Below are positions 16,483 through 26,860 of a stretch of 64,000 nucleotides of DNA, in pieces. The position numbers were made by a program, and so were the translations under genes. The notes beneath the pieces were generated by a model. That model did no database searches and had not been told where the DNA came from. It saw only the letters and a list, made by a program, of their open reading frames with translations. This DNA comes from Brachypodium distachyon (Eukaryota; Streptophyta; Magnoliopsida; Poales; Poaceae): positions 29,255,001-29,319,000 of the forward strand of contig NC_016131.3 of assembly GCF_000005505.3 (NCBI RefSeq). Reading direction: 5' to 3'. Each line of letters opens with the position of its first letter. Position 1 is the first letter of the stretch.

Positions 16483-16495
16483 TTGACTGTTGACT
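16483..16495 (+). promoter_or_regulatory. Tandem W-box cores upstream of SRK1
   Basis: TTGACT-G-TTGACT, about 95 bases before the start codon. The same pair occurs before SRK3 and SRK4. TTGAC[C/T] is the WRKY-factor core (family knowledge); it could lie in the promoter or the 5' leader. Confidence 0.5.
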
Positions 16496-16587
16496 CCACC
16501 GTGCTTATTTCCTGCAATCACCACGGAGCACCCATCCTAAATTTGCAATTTATGCAACTGCAAACTCATCCTCCTCTTCAGGTCATC

Positions 16588-19005
16588 ATGCATCTCCTCG
16601 AAGTTTTCACCTTGCTCTTCTTCCTACTCATCCCAGCAATTTCTGCCACAACGGACACCATCTTGGCTGGCCAAGCACTTGCCTTCAACGACAAGCTCAT
16701 CTCCAAGAATGGCAGGTACGCGCTTGGTTTCTTCAAAACACGCAGTAAATCCTTTGAAGGCACTACCAACTGGTACCTTGGCATATGGTTCAATACAGTC
16801 CCAAAATTCACTTCAGCATGGGTCGCAAATAGGGATGACCCAATCAAGAACACCACCTCATTGGAGCTCACAATCTCCAACGATGGCAACCTTGTCATCT
16901 TAAATCGCTCCACCAAGTCCATAATCTGGTCTACACAAGCACATATCACAAGAAGTAACACCACTGCAGTGTTGTTAAGCAGTGGAAATCTCATCCTGGC
17001 AAACTCTTCAAACTCGTCAGAGGTTCTCTGGCAGAGCTTTGATCACCCCACAGATACAATTTTCCCTGGGATGAAGCTTGGATGGGACAAGGTCACCGGC
17101 CTAAATCGGCGTGTTATTTCTTGGAAAAACTTGATGGACCCAGCTACCGGCATGTACTGTGATGAGTTAGACCCTGGTAGTGTTAAACAATTCTGGCTTG
17201 CACCATTGAACTCCTCCATACCATATTGGTTGAGCGGTGTATGGGATGGCAAATACTTTGCCTCAATTCCAGAGATGACAGTCCCAGGCCATGCTATTGT
17301 TAGTACAGTATTTGTCGACAATGAGCAAGAGAAGTCCCTGTCATATAATTTATTAGATGAAAATATGGTTATTCATCATTTAATTGATGTCTCAGGTCAG
17401 TTGAAGGTATTCATTTGGTCCGAGGGCTTACAGGATTGGACGATGATCGGTGTCAACCCAAAAGAAATATGTGATGTCTATGCAATTTGTGGACCTTCCA
17501 CAATATGCAATGCTTATGGCATTACACACTGCAATTGCATGGAGGGCTTCTCTGCAACATCCTCCGAGGACTGGGAGTTAGATGATCGAACCAGTGGGTG
17601 CTCACGAAATACCCAGTTAGACTGCATCAGAACCAAAAGCACAACACGTACAACAGATAAGTTCTACCCCGTGCCATGTGTCAGCTTGCCGCAAAATCCC
17701 ACAGAAGTAAAACCTGGTACAAACACGAGTCAGTGCTCACAAATTTGCCTGAATAATTGCTCTTGTACTGCATATTCCTTCAGCGACAACGAATGCTCTA
17801 TGTGGCACAATGAATTACTCAATGTAAGACAACTACAATGTAGTGGCAGTACCAATTCAAATGGAGAAACTCTTTACCTTCGCCTTTCTGCTAAAGATGT
17901 TCAAAGTTTCAAAAGTAACAGAAGAAGGATTTTTATTGCACTTCTAGCTGGTATAATCATTTGTGCTCTAGGCTTATTTGCACTCATTCTCGTGCTAATG
18001 ATTTGGAGAAACAAAAGGAAGAACTCTCGTTGTCTATCTGACGGTGCTCAAGGTTGTAATGGAGGAATCATTGCATTCAGATACAACGATTTACGAAGTG
18101 CAACAAAAAATTTCACGGATAAGTTGGGGGGAGGCAGTTTTGGTTCTGTATTCAAGGGTCTTGTAAATGACTCAATTTCTATAGCAGTGAAGAGGCTTGA
18201 TGGTGCTTATCAAGGGGAGAAGCAATTCAGAGCTGAAGTGAGCTCAATTGGAGTTGTCCAACACATAAATTTAGTTAAGCTTGTTGGTTTCTGCTGTGAG
18301 GGTTCTAGGAGGTTGCTTGTTTATGAACACATGCCAAATCGCTCTCTTGACGTCCATCTATTTCAGAACAGCTATACTACGTTGAATTGGAAATCTAGGT
18401 ATCAGATAGCCCTGGGGGTTGCCAGAGGGCTAGCCTACTTGCATGAGAGCTGTCGAGACTGCATCATACATTGCGATATCAAGCCAGAAAACATACTTCT
18501 TGACGCTTCATTCCTTCCAAAAGTTGCAGACTTTGGAATGGCAAAGCTTTTAGGAAGGAATTTTAGTGGAGTCTTGACAACAGTGAGAGGCACTGCAGGG
18601 TACCTTGCGCCTGAATGGATTACTGGTGTTGCTATTACACCAAAAGTTGATGTTTATAGCTATGGGATGGTGTTGCTAGAAATAATATCAGGAAGGAGGA
18701 ACTCAAACGCAGCATGTTCTAGTGGTGGCGACCTTGATATTTATTTCCCAGTGCATGCTGCATGCAAACTTCTTGAAGGAGATGTCGAGAGTTTGGTAGA
18801 TCACAGGTTACATGGTGAAGTCAATTTTCATGAGGCTGAATTGGCTTGCAAGGTCGCGTGTTGGTGCATCCAAGATGATGAGTTTGGTCGACCAACAATG
18901 AGGGAGGTGGTTCAGATTCTTGAGAGGCTAGTTGAGATAAGGATGCCCCTGATACCAAGAATGCTTCAAGTTATGACTGAAAGTCCGCAATCAACATGCT
19001 CATAA
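16588..19005 (+). CDS. G-type lectin S-receptor-like Ser/Thr kinase, SRK1
   Basis: Intronless, 805 residues from the ATG at 16588, chosen because it begins a signal peptide (MHLLEVFTLLFFLLIPAISA). Order: bulb-type lectin domain about 22-150, S-locus glycoprotein domain with Cys-rich EGF-like part about 180-350, PAN/apple domain about 360-430, transmembrane segment about 448-473, kinase about 510-785. Kinase landmarks: glycine loop LGGGSFGSVFKG (513 on), AVK Lys about 535, catalytic loop HCDIKPEN with Asp about 630, DFG about 648. Cys before the catalytic Asp makes it a non-RD kinase. Closest family: At2g19130-like SD2 receptor kinases, plasma-membrane receptors often tied to immunity or stress. 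Ligand unknown. Intact; first of four tandem paralogues. Confidence 0.93.
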   Translation: MHLLEVFTLLFFLLIPAISATTDTILAGQALAFNDKLISKNGRYALGFFKTRSKSFEGTTNWYLGIWFNTVPKFTSAWVANRDDPIKNTTSLELTISNDGNLVILNRSTKSIIWSTQAHITRSNTTAVLLSSGNLILANSSNSSEVLWQSFDHPTDTIFPGMKLGWDKVTGLNRRVISWKNLMDPATGMYCDELDPGSVKQFWLAPLNSSIPYWLSGVWDGKYFASIPEMTVPGHAIVSTVFVDNEQEKSLSYNLLDENMVIHHLIDVSGQLKVFIWSEGLQDWTMIGVNPKEICDVYAICGPSTICNAYGITHCNCMEGFSATSSEDWELDDRTSGCSRNTQLDCIRTKSTTRTTDKFYPVPCVSLPQNPTEVKPGTNTSQCSQICLNNCSCTAYSFSDNECSMWHNELLNVRQLQCSGSTNSNGETLYLRLSAKDVQSFKSNRRRIFIALLAGIIICALGLFALILVLMIWRNKRKNSRCLSDGAQGCNGGIIAFRYNDLRSATKNFTDKLGGGSFGSVFKGLVNDSISIAVKRLDGAYQGEKQFRAEVSSIGVVQHINLVKLVGFCCEGSRRLLVYEHMPNRSLDVHLFQNSYTTLNWKSRYQIALGVARGLAYLHESCRDCIIHCDIKPENILLDASFLPKVADFGMAKLLGRNFSGVLTTVRGTAGYLAPEWITGVAITPKVDVYSYGMVLLEIISGRRNSNAACSSGGDLDIYFPVHAACKLLEGDVESLVDHRLHGEVNFHEAELACKVACWCIQDDEFGRPTMREVVQILERLVEIRMPLIPRMLQVMTESPQSTCS

Positions 19006-21862
19006 TATTTTTGTTCAAGGGAAACTAGATGGAGTGCTGGACTGTGCGTTCTAAATGTTATAATGCATATGTCTATATTTTAAACTATAGTTGTATACTT
19101 ATATTTATTATTCAAATATAGGGCCCATGGTTTGAGATAGTGATATTTCTTATGATGTTGTAAAGTTTGTAATGTATATCGTTGGATAGTTATAATATGG
19201 ACTCATAACAAGCCAGGCGTCATAAATATTCCTCTTCTTTCTCTGCCTACCATGGAAATTTCTAGGGGTGAAGATCCAACACAGGAACTCATTTCAACGA
19301 TATTTCAATAACCTGTGAAAATGCTTGTCATAATGGTAGCCATATAAACTAGGTATATAATTAATTACCTTATTATACTAGCTCCATGCTTTGCAAAAGA
19401 TGTCGATGGTGTATGTTCTTATCTTTGGAAGTGTTAACCAGTTTCAGAAGAACATGGCAAGGCATCACTGTGACTTACACAGTGGTCACTCACAAGACCG
19501 GCAGGGGCGCAGCAGTGGGGATGCAAAAACTGGAACTGTGGTGCATATGCGAAGATGTGGGTTGCCATGCTGCTCACCATGGTGCATACATGGCATGCTG
19601 ATGACAGTGAGAGGTGACGCAGATACATGAGCTAAAACCATACCACCTGCCAGCAAGAGGCCGGATGTAACCGTTATCGGAAGAAAAACCTGCGGCAATG
19701 CTGCTGCTAAACTCACCAGCATTTTCAGTGGGCTCCGAATTGGTTGAGGCCTGCAGGTGGTCAAGCCGACGGCGTGCGGTAGCCATCTTTGCTCACTCGG
19801 TGATAGAAAGCTGGGGTGCACAAGAATTTTAACGGGGTCAACCAACTCGGAGCCCACTGGACGTCAAAGCGATTCTATTGGACGAAGAGATTGTACAGAA
19901 ACTCACCGGAGCGCGGGAGACGCGGTGGCTGCGCAGGGAGGGAAGACGGCGGCGATCTCGATTTCTGGTGCAGGGAGCTGGAAATTAACTGAGGAAAAAG
20001 TTAGATATAGTCCAATGGCGCATTGCGACGGGAATGGGATTCAACGAGGCTCACCGGTCAGGGAGATCGGCGAAGGGCGACACGGCGGCGCGGCGGTAGC
20101 TCGATTCCAACCTCGCTTCGGGGGCTTCAGATCGTGAATGGGAGTTGGGGAAGTGGTAGATGAAAGTGAGGAAAAATCATCGGGGTGCTCGGCCTCTGCC
20201 GCGGGGAAGGCGAGCGGGTGCAGTGAAGGAGCTCGGACTGAGGGCACAACCTGCTTTGCGTACAGGCGACTAGATCACGCGGGAGAGTGAGATGCGAGCG
20301 GGGGTAGGCCCTCTGCAGGTCTGCGCGGCGCGACGTAGAGGAGAGCGCGGTGGTGTTGGCGAGAGCGGCGCTGTTTTGCTGGCGCGGCAGGGGCTACGGG
20401 AGAGCAAAATCCAGAGGTTGGGGATAGATCTGACAAGGGGGACCCGATGGCAGCGGTGTCCGACTCAGACCCGGCCCTTCGTCTCGACCGGGGTGTAGAG
20501 CAGAGTGGCATATGTTTTCCAGCACCGTTCTTTTTTTTGACGATTTTTCTACAGCTTTTGCAGCACCAAACATTAGTTAGGTTTACAGATTTTGAAGTCA
20601 AAATGATAGAAAAAGATAAACGATTGGGATGTCATGAACATTTCCATTTTTAGGAATTTTTCATGAGAATTTCATCTAATGCCAAGAATTCTTAGGAATT
20701 ACTCTCTTTATGCTCTCATTTGGAACGGAATTTGGACATACACCCTCCGTTTCTTACATTGAAAAACAGTGGGAGGGAGTAATCCTTAGGAATCGAACAT
20801 CTGTATTTTTTGAAACGAATGACACATGTAGAAAAAATTCATAAAGTTTGAAATCCTCTAAAAATCTTAAAAACCAAATGAGCGTTTAACCAATATTTAA
20901 ACGATATACATATGTATTGAATACGAAGTTAAAGCTATATCAATATGGAGTAAGATCTATCATAATTAACCAATAGTGAAAATATACATTTTAAATGTCT
21001 AAAAATATTTGAGCCGATCCTTAGATCAGATGCCAAAGGGACCGAGGACTGACATGTGCACCCCGTAGACTACAGAGGCCGGAGGGTTTCAACCTCCTTT
21101 TCAAAAAGAAAAATGTGCACCCTGTAGACAGAGGAGCCAAATCCATGGTACAGGGAGCAACTGATATTGGTTGAGAACTTGAGATACAAGTCAATTGAAG
21201 AGCGAAATAACAAAGAAGCCATAGGGTGGCAGAGTATGTGCTTGCATTCCATCATATAGTTCAGCCCAAAATCCAGACAAAAAAAATACTGCCCACACCT
21301 CGTGTGTGTCTGGATCGATATATTTTGAGTCTCCTCTCTCCTTCTCACACTATTTTTTTTTACGAACTTGTGACTCTTTCTTATACGAATTTTGCCATCA
21401 TGCTCGTATTCCACCATTTCACCGTTTTCAATTCCTGAACTCTACTACCCTAGCGAGGTGAATGGAGGCATTGCACGTGGGGATCCACCCATTTCTACCA
21501 CCGTGCCTTTTTTTGTACTACTACTTGGTAATGGTTCGTCTAAGACCTCCAGCACCGAAATACCGAACACAAACGTACGTCCTCAAGAGAAAGAAAACGG
21601 CAGCAAATGCAGATACGACAGAGCGAAACGTCCACAAGGCCTTTCCTGCATCAGCGTCCGAATGGCGAGGCACAGCCAGGCATCCAGCTAGCTAGCAATC
21701 TAGCATACCCGCCGCTAAACCCTGCAAGTTGCCAGGTTGGGTTCCAGCGAAGAAGCACACCGACGCAAACGGCCGCACCGCGCCGCCCGCCCGTGCAGTC
21801 CCCTCGACCACGTGGCGCCTCGCGGCCTCTCCACGCACGACGCCTGCCCACAGACTCACCCA
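19006..21862. other. Spacer between SRK1 and the HIPP gene
   Basis: 19006-19380 is the SRK1 3' flank. 19740-20510 is GC-rich and corresponds to the ARM-like gene's 5' region (separate entry). 20741-20781 has degraded ACCCTCCGTTTC / GGGAGGGAGTA ends like a small Stowaway remnant. 20800-21400 is AT-rich without credible genes. 21400-21862 is the HIPP upstream region. Confidence 0.5.
19740..20510. repeat. Remnant of the ARM-like gene 5' region after SRK1
   Basis: GC-rich block sharing ordered motifs with 60300-61000 upstream of the intact ARM-like gene: GGGAGCTGGAAATTAA, then CAATGGCGCATTGCGACG, then CTCACCGGTCAGGGA, and a downstream ACGGGAGAG stretch. No ARM coding exons follow, so this is a leftover of the duplicated unit. 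Confidence 0.7.
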
Positions 21863-21863
21863 C

Positions 21864-21869
21864 ATATAT
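21864..21869 (+). promoter_or_regulatory. TATA-like box of the HIPP gene
   Basis: ATATAT within CACATATATGTA, about 69 bases before the proposed start codon at 21933; implies a short leader. Confidence 0.4.
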
Positions 21870-21932
21870 GTACGCGCACGCAGGCTCTTCGTCCATAGAC
21901 ACCAGTGAACACCGCGGTGGTGGTAGGCCGGT

Positions 21933-23535
21933 ATGGCCAAGGTATGGATCGGAGACTAGAACGCGCAACTCGGTCTAGAGTTCCTTTGTGATGTTATCGA
22001 TTCATGGTTTGTTTTGTCCTGATTCCGGTGCGGCAGTGGAGGACGAAGAAGACGGCGGCGGCGGCGGCGAGCGGCGGTGATAAGGCAGGGGGAGACAAGC
22101 TGCTGCCGCCGGTGAAGGGTCGTCGCAGCGATGCGCCGGCAGATCAGGAGGTGGTGATGATCAGCGTGCCGGTGCACTGCGATGGCTGCGCCAGGAAGGT
22201 GCGCAGGTCTCTGCTGCGCCTCGACGGTAACTAACATGAAACCTGAATGAGAAGTTATTGTTTTGTTACACTATCATGGTATCATTCGTTAAACTTCTTG
22301 GTAAGCAGGGGTTGAGGAAGCGACCGTGGAGTACTCGACCAACACGGTGGTGGTGATGGGCCGGAAGGCCCTGGAGGACCCGATGAAGGTGGTGGAGACC
22401 GTGGAGAGGAGGACCGGGAAGAAGGCGCTGCTGCTGAGCCCATCGCCGGGCAAGCTGCCGCCGCCGCCGTCGTCCGTGGATACCGAGGAGACCAAGAAAC
22501 ATGATGTTGCGGATCTAGACATGGTATATATTTTACCTTGCGAAAGTAATTACTTGTTGCTAATAACATGATACTAGAATCCTACCTTTTTTTTTACCAC
22601 AATACTGAGTGGAATCCTACTTAGTTACCATTTTCGTGTTTACCTTTAATACTACTGTAGCGGTCATTATTTTACCTATGTTTGTGACACGGCTAATCGA
22701 GTTCCAGGAAATGGTGGTTGTGCTGAGGATCGAACTGCATTGTGACGCTTGCTGTGAGGAGATGAAAAGGAGGATACTGAATATAAAAGGTATTATTGGT
22801 GTATGTTGATAGTATGAAATTTGTTCTGTTGCCGTATTATTTATATATACTGCATGGCTGCCATCGAACTTTTGCTCAGGAGTGGAGGAAGCCGTGCCGG
22901 ATATGAAATCTTCAGAGCTGATGGTTAGGGGGACGGTTGAGCCAGCAACCCTGGTAGGCTTCATCCACAAGTGCACGGGAAGGAAAGCTGCCATTATCAG
23001 GGCGGAGCCACTGATGGATCCTCCGCCAGCCGAAGCAATGGCCGCCGAGCCATTGACGGATGTCAAAACACCAGCAGTTGATGCCAACGTAGAGCAACAA
23101 GAACGACCATCTGACAATCTAGAAGAGAAAAATGAAGGAGTAAAAGAAGAGATGAAAATGGAGGAGCCAAGTAAAGGCAATGGAGTTGAACTTGAAGAGG
23201 AAACCAAGAAGAATATTCCAGATGATGCAAGCAGCGGAGTTACAGAGGAGAACCAGTTGATGAAGGATCACCTATTCAATCTTCCTATGCCGGCTGCAGT
23301 TGTTGGGGTGGAGCCTGCAGAGAGTCAGAAGATGGCCATGAACAACATCTACCCGTACTACTACCAGCAACCAGCCTGTGCATATGGATACCCGAACTAT
23401 GCTTATCAGCCGTATCAACAATACCCTGCTTATCAGCCATGTCAGTGCTCTGCTTATCAGCCGTATGGACCGTGTCCGCACTGTCCACAGCAGACTTCCG
23501 GCTATGAGAACCCAGATGGATGCACCATCATGTAA
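21933..23535 (+). CDS. Heavy-metal-associated isoprenylated plant protein (HIPP), two HMA domains
   Basis: Five-exon model: 21933-21941, 22037-22226, 22309-22523, 22708-22789, 22880-23535, all GT-AG with matching phases, 383 residues. HMA domain 1 about 45-105 has CDGC (Cys51/Cys54); HMA domain 2 about 140-200 has CDAC (Cys150/Cys153). Both have the family's LDGVEEA or IKGVEEA loop, each cut by an intron at the same place. Then an acidic Glu/Lys-rich linker, a Tyr/Gln/Pro-rich tail with YQPY repeats, and a C-terminal CTIM farnesylation (CaaX) motif. HIPPs bind metals or act as membrane-anchored adaptors in stress (family knowledge). The 9-base first exon (Met-Ala-Lys) is inferred from splice signals; otherwise an ATG at 22004 would give a different 11-residue start. 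It separates SRK1 from SRK2. Confidence 0.85.
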
Positions 23536-24270
23536 TGGGAACGATATGTGACTTTTATGTTATATAAGTGACAATACATGAAATAAAACAGCTGTGTTAC
23601 CGCATAGTATTGTTGAAACTGTATCAAATATTACTGGGAGATGTAAAATGTAATTCAGATGGCCGTCTCATGACTGGGGATGAGAATCCGTAGTCAAAAC
23701 TCTGGGGATGTAGCCGTCAGAAGAACACCTTATATTTAGGAGCAGAGGGTAGCTCTTAAATGGCTGGCTGGAGGCATCCATCCTCGCATCAACTGTTACT
23801 GAACTCTGAACGTTTCCAAATTTACACCCAATTGTTGTTTTCACCTGGTATTGAAATATCCTATTTCTGGCAGGTGTTTATTTCGAACAGCAGCCACACA
23901 CCTGGCGCTCACGCAATCAAAAGACTTTGACCAATTCCAGACCGGTTCTTCGTTGTGCGTCGTCCCCTCGATCCCCCACCACGCAAATCCAGTCCAGAAC
24001 GACTAGTCCGCACGTTGCCATGCCGTGGAGGCCATGCAGCTGATCATGGCCACAGGAATGCTTTCACTCCTCTGCTTTGGCTGTTGTGCTTGACTCCACC
24101 GTGCTTACATACCGCCGTGAGCACTGATGACCCATTCTACAGTTCTTTTTTCGAATGCCACCACCCATTCTACAGTTGCATCCCTCTGCACCGGAGTTCC
24201 CTCTGCACCCATTCTACAGTTGCATCCCCCTGCACAACAAGCTTCTGCACGCAATACGCTTCAGTTTATC
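23536..24270. other. HIPP 3' flank and SRK2 upstream region
   Basis: HIPP 3' UTR, then the SRK2 promoter and leader. A single W-box core TTGACT lies at 24090-24095, where the other kinases have two. In the leader the motif CCCATTCTACAGTT occurs three times (24131, 24165, 24208), a local triplication not seen before the other kinases. Confidence 0.6.
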
Positions 24271-26718
24271 ATGCGTCTCTTCCTCATTGTATCCACCGCA
24301 CTCTTCTTCCACCTAAGCGTCCAGGCAAGTTCTGCCACGAGAGACACTATCTTGACCGGCCAAGCCCTTGCCGTCAACGACAAACTCGTCTCCAAGAATG
24401 GCAGGTATGCACTTGGCTTCTTTGAAACACGCAGTAAATCCTCTGAAGGCACTACCAACTGGTACCTTGGCATATGGTTCAATACAGTCCCCAAATTTAC
24501 TCCTGCATGGGTTGCAAATAGAGATAAGCCAATCAAGAACATCACTTCATTGGAGCTTACAATCTACAGCGACGGCAACCTTGTGGTTTTAAACCGGTCT
24601 ACCAAGTCCATATTCTGGTCTACACATGCAAAAAACACAAGAAATAACACCACTGCTATGCTCTTGAGCAGTGGAAATCTCATCTTAATAAACTCTTCAA
24701 ACTCGTCAGAGTTTCTGTGGCAAAGCTTTGATTACCCCACAGATACATTTTTCCCTGGGGCGAAGATTGGATGGGACAAGGTCACCGGTTTGAATCGGCG
24801 TCTTGTTTCTTGGAAAAACTTGATCGACCCAGCTACCGGTGCGTACTGTTATGAGTTAGACCCCAGTGGTGTCAACCAGTTACTGTTTGTAGCATTGAAC
24901 TCATCTATACCATACTGGTCAACGGGTGTATGGAACGGCAAATACTTTGGCTCAATTCCAGAGATGGCAGCCCGCCACTCTATTAGTCCAGCATTTGTTG
25001 ACAATGACAAAGAGAAGTACTTGACATATAATTTAGTAAGTGAAAATATGGATGAAAATATGATTGCTCGTCATGCAATGGACATCTCAGGTCAAGCAAA
25101 GACATACATTTGGATGAAGGGCTCACAGGATTGGGTAATAATCAATGCCCAACCAAAAGCTCAATGTGATGTCGATGCAATTTGTGGACCTTTCACAATT
25201 TGCACTGATAATCAAGCTCCACATTGCAATTGTATGGAGGGCTTCACCATAACATCCCCCGGGGACTGGGAGCTAGAAGATCGAAAGGATGGGTGCTCAA
25301 GAAATACTCAAGCAGACTGCATTACGAACACAAGCACAACACATACCACAGATAAGTTCTACTCTGTGCCCTGTGTTAGGTTGCCCCGAAGTGCCAGAAA
25401 AGTAGAAGCTGCTAAAAGCGCGAGTAAGTGCTCACAAGTTTGCCTGAATAATTGCTCTTGCACCGCCTACTCCTTTGGCGGCAGTGGATGTTCTGTGTGG
25501 CACAATGAATTGCACAACGTAAAACGAGTACAGTGCAGTGACAGTAGCAATTCAGATGGAGGAACTCTTTACATTCGCCTTTCTGCTAAAGATGTGGAAA
25601 GTTTGAACAATAACAGAAGAGGGATTGTTATTGGAGTTGCAGCTGGTACAGGTGTTTCTGCTCTAGGTTTATTTGCGCTCATCCTCTTACTAATGATTTG
25701 GAGAAACAAGAATAAGAACTCTGGTCGCATACTGAATGGCTCTCAAGGATGTAATGGAATCATTGCATTTAGATACAATGATCTACAACGTGCAACAAAA
25801 AATTTCACAAACAAGTTGGGGAGGGGCAGTTTTGGTTCTGTATTCAAGGGGTTTATAAATGACTCAAATGCCATAGCAGTGAAGAGGCTTGATGGTGCTT
25901 ATCAAGGAGAGAAGCAATTCCGGGCTGAAGTGAGCTCGATTGGAGCTGTCCAGCACATCAATTTAGTTAAGCTTGTTGGTTTCTGTTGTGAGGGTTCCAA
26001 GAGATTGCTTGTTTATGAATACATGTCAAATCGCTCTCTTGATGTCCATCTATTTCGAAGCAATTCTACGATGTTGAGTTGGACTGCTAGGTATCAGATA
26101 GCTCTGGGAATTGCCAGAGGGTTAGCCTACTTGCATGATAGCTGTCGAGACTCCATCATACACTGTGATATCAAGCCAGAAAACATACTCCTTGATGCTT
26201 CATTCCTTCCAAAAATTGCAGACTTTGGGATGGCAAAGATTTTAGGAAGAGATTTTAGCCGAGTCTTGACTACAATGAGAGGAACTGTAGGGTACCTTGC
26301 ACCTGAATGGATTACTGGTGTTGCTATTACACCAAAAGTGGATGTTTATGGCTATGGGATGGTGTTGCTGGAAATAATATCAGGAAGGAGGAACACATGG
26401 ACAACATGTTGTACTAATGGAAACCTTGATGTTTATTTCCCTGTGCATGCTGCACGTAAGCTTCTTGAAGGAGATGTGGGGAGTGTGGTAGATCAGATGT
26501 TAGATGGTGATGTCAATTTGGATGAGGCTGAACTAGTTTGCAAGGTTGCATGTTGGTGCATCCAAGATGATGAGTTTGATCGACCAACAATGGGGGAGGT
26601 GGTTCAGATTCTCGAGAGGATAGTTGAGATCGGGATGCCCCCGATACCAAGAAGGCTTCAAGCTTTGGCTGGATGTTTGCATTCAACAGGTAGTTCACAT
26701 TCTCAAAGGGCTAGTTGA
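24271..26718 (+). CDS. G-type lectin S-receptor-like Ser/Thr kinase, SRK2
   Basis: Intronless, 815 residues from the ATG at 24271 (MRLFLIVSTALFFHLSVQAS signal peptide; the frame is open further upstream without a credible start). Same layout as SRK1: bulb lectin, S-locus glycoprotein, PAN/apple, transmembrane about 452-478, kinase with LGRGSFGSVFKG from 516, HCDIKPEN (Asp about 633), DFG about 651; non-RD. Differences: an extra ENMDENM stretch in the extracellular part, and TMRGTVGYLAPEW where the others have GTAGY. The C-terminus is altered: instead of ending ...HSxCS, the frame runs into a reduplicated copy of its own 3' end (26689 on) and stops at HSQRAS. No stop or shift within the domains, so probably functional. 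Confidence 0.92.
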   Translation: MRLFLIVSTALFFHLSVQASSATRDTILTGQALAVNDKLVSKNGRYALGFFETRSKSSEGTTNWYLGIWFNTVPKFTPAWVANRDKPIKNITSLELTIYSDGNLVVLNRSTKSIFWSTHAKNTRNNTTAMLLSSGNLILINSSNSSEFLWQSFDYPTDTFFPGAKIGWDKVTGLNRRLVSWKNLIDPATGAYCYELDPSGVNQLLFVALNSSIPYWSTGVWNGKYFGSIPEMAARHSISPAFVDNDKEKYLTYNLVSENMDENMIARHAMDISGQAKTYIWMKGSQDWVIINAQPKAQCDVDAICGPFTICTDNQAPHCNCMEGFTITSPGDWELEDRKDGCSRNTQADCITNTSTTHTTDKFYSVPCVRLPRSARKVEAAKSASKCSQVCLNNCSCTAYSFGGSGCSVWHNELHNVKRVQCSDSSNSDGGTLYIRLSAKDVESLNNNRRGIVIGVAAGTGVSALGLFALILLLMIWRNKNKNSGRILNGSQGCNGIIAFRYNDLQRATKNFTNKLGRGSFGSVFKGFINDSNAIAVKRLDGAYQGEKQFRAEVSSIGAVQHINLVKLVGFCCEGSKRLLVYEYMSNRSLDVHLFRSNSTMLSWTARYQIALGIARGLAYLHDSCRDSIIHCDIKPENILLDASFLPKIADFGMAKILGRDFSRVLTTMRGTVGYLAPEWITGVAITPKVDVYGYGMVLLEIISGRRNTWTTCCTNGNLDVYFPVHAARKLLEGDVGSVVDQMLDGDVNLDEAELVCKVACWCIQDDEFDRPTMGEVVQILERIVEIGMPPIPRRLQALAGCLHSTGSSHSQRAS

Positions 26719-26860
26719 GATCACGACGCCCCCAGTACTGAGACTGATGCAGAGGGTGGGGGTTTTCCTCTTTTTCGGAAAGAAAACAGAGTACCAAGAC
26801 TGCTCCAAGTTTTGGCTGGAAGCTCACATTCAACGTGCTCCTAATCTTTTTGTTTCAGGA
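26580..26860 (+). repeat. Reduplicated 3' end of SRK2
   Basis: The final coding segment (GTGGTTCAGATTCTCGAGAG ... CATTCAACA, 26599-26688) is followed by degenerate copies: GTAGTTCACATTCTCAAAGG at 26690, and ACCAAGACTGCTCCAAG ... CATTCAACGTGCTCCTAAT at about 26791-26845. The last keeps the original-type ending seen in SRK3 and SRK4. Confidence 0.75.

Larger units (their letters stand above)
15020..16500. repeat. Paralogous upstream block of SRK1 (matches 56050-57220)
   Basis: Extended similarity to the region before SRK4, for example GACAAATATATTTGCTTGAC, then CAGTGTAC, then TGATTACTTGCAA and GCAACGAGCTGAAATGTCTT in the same order. It shows that the duplicated unit included more than 1 kb of upstream DNA. 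No gene seen in it. Confidence 0.8.

Noticed and set aside
16462..16587. Upstream extension of the SRK1 frame
   Set aside because: It lacks a proper ATG at its start and covers the W-box region; the ATG at 16588 begins a clean signal peptide conserved in the paralogues.
22617..23207. Minus-strand ORF (196 residues)
   Set aside because: Ser-rich antisense shadow of HIPP exons 4-5.
24127..24270. Upstream extension of the SRK2 frame
   Set aside because: It consists of the triplicated leader motif; the ATG at 24271 begins the signal peptide.
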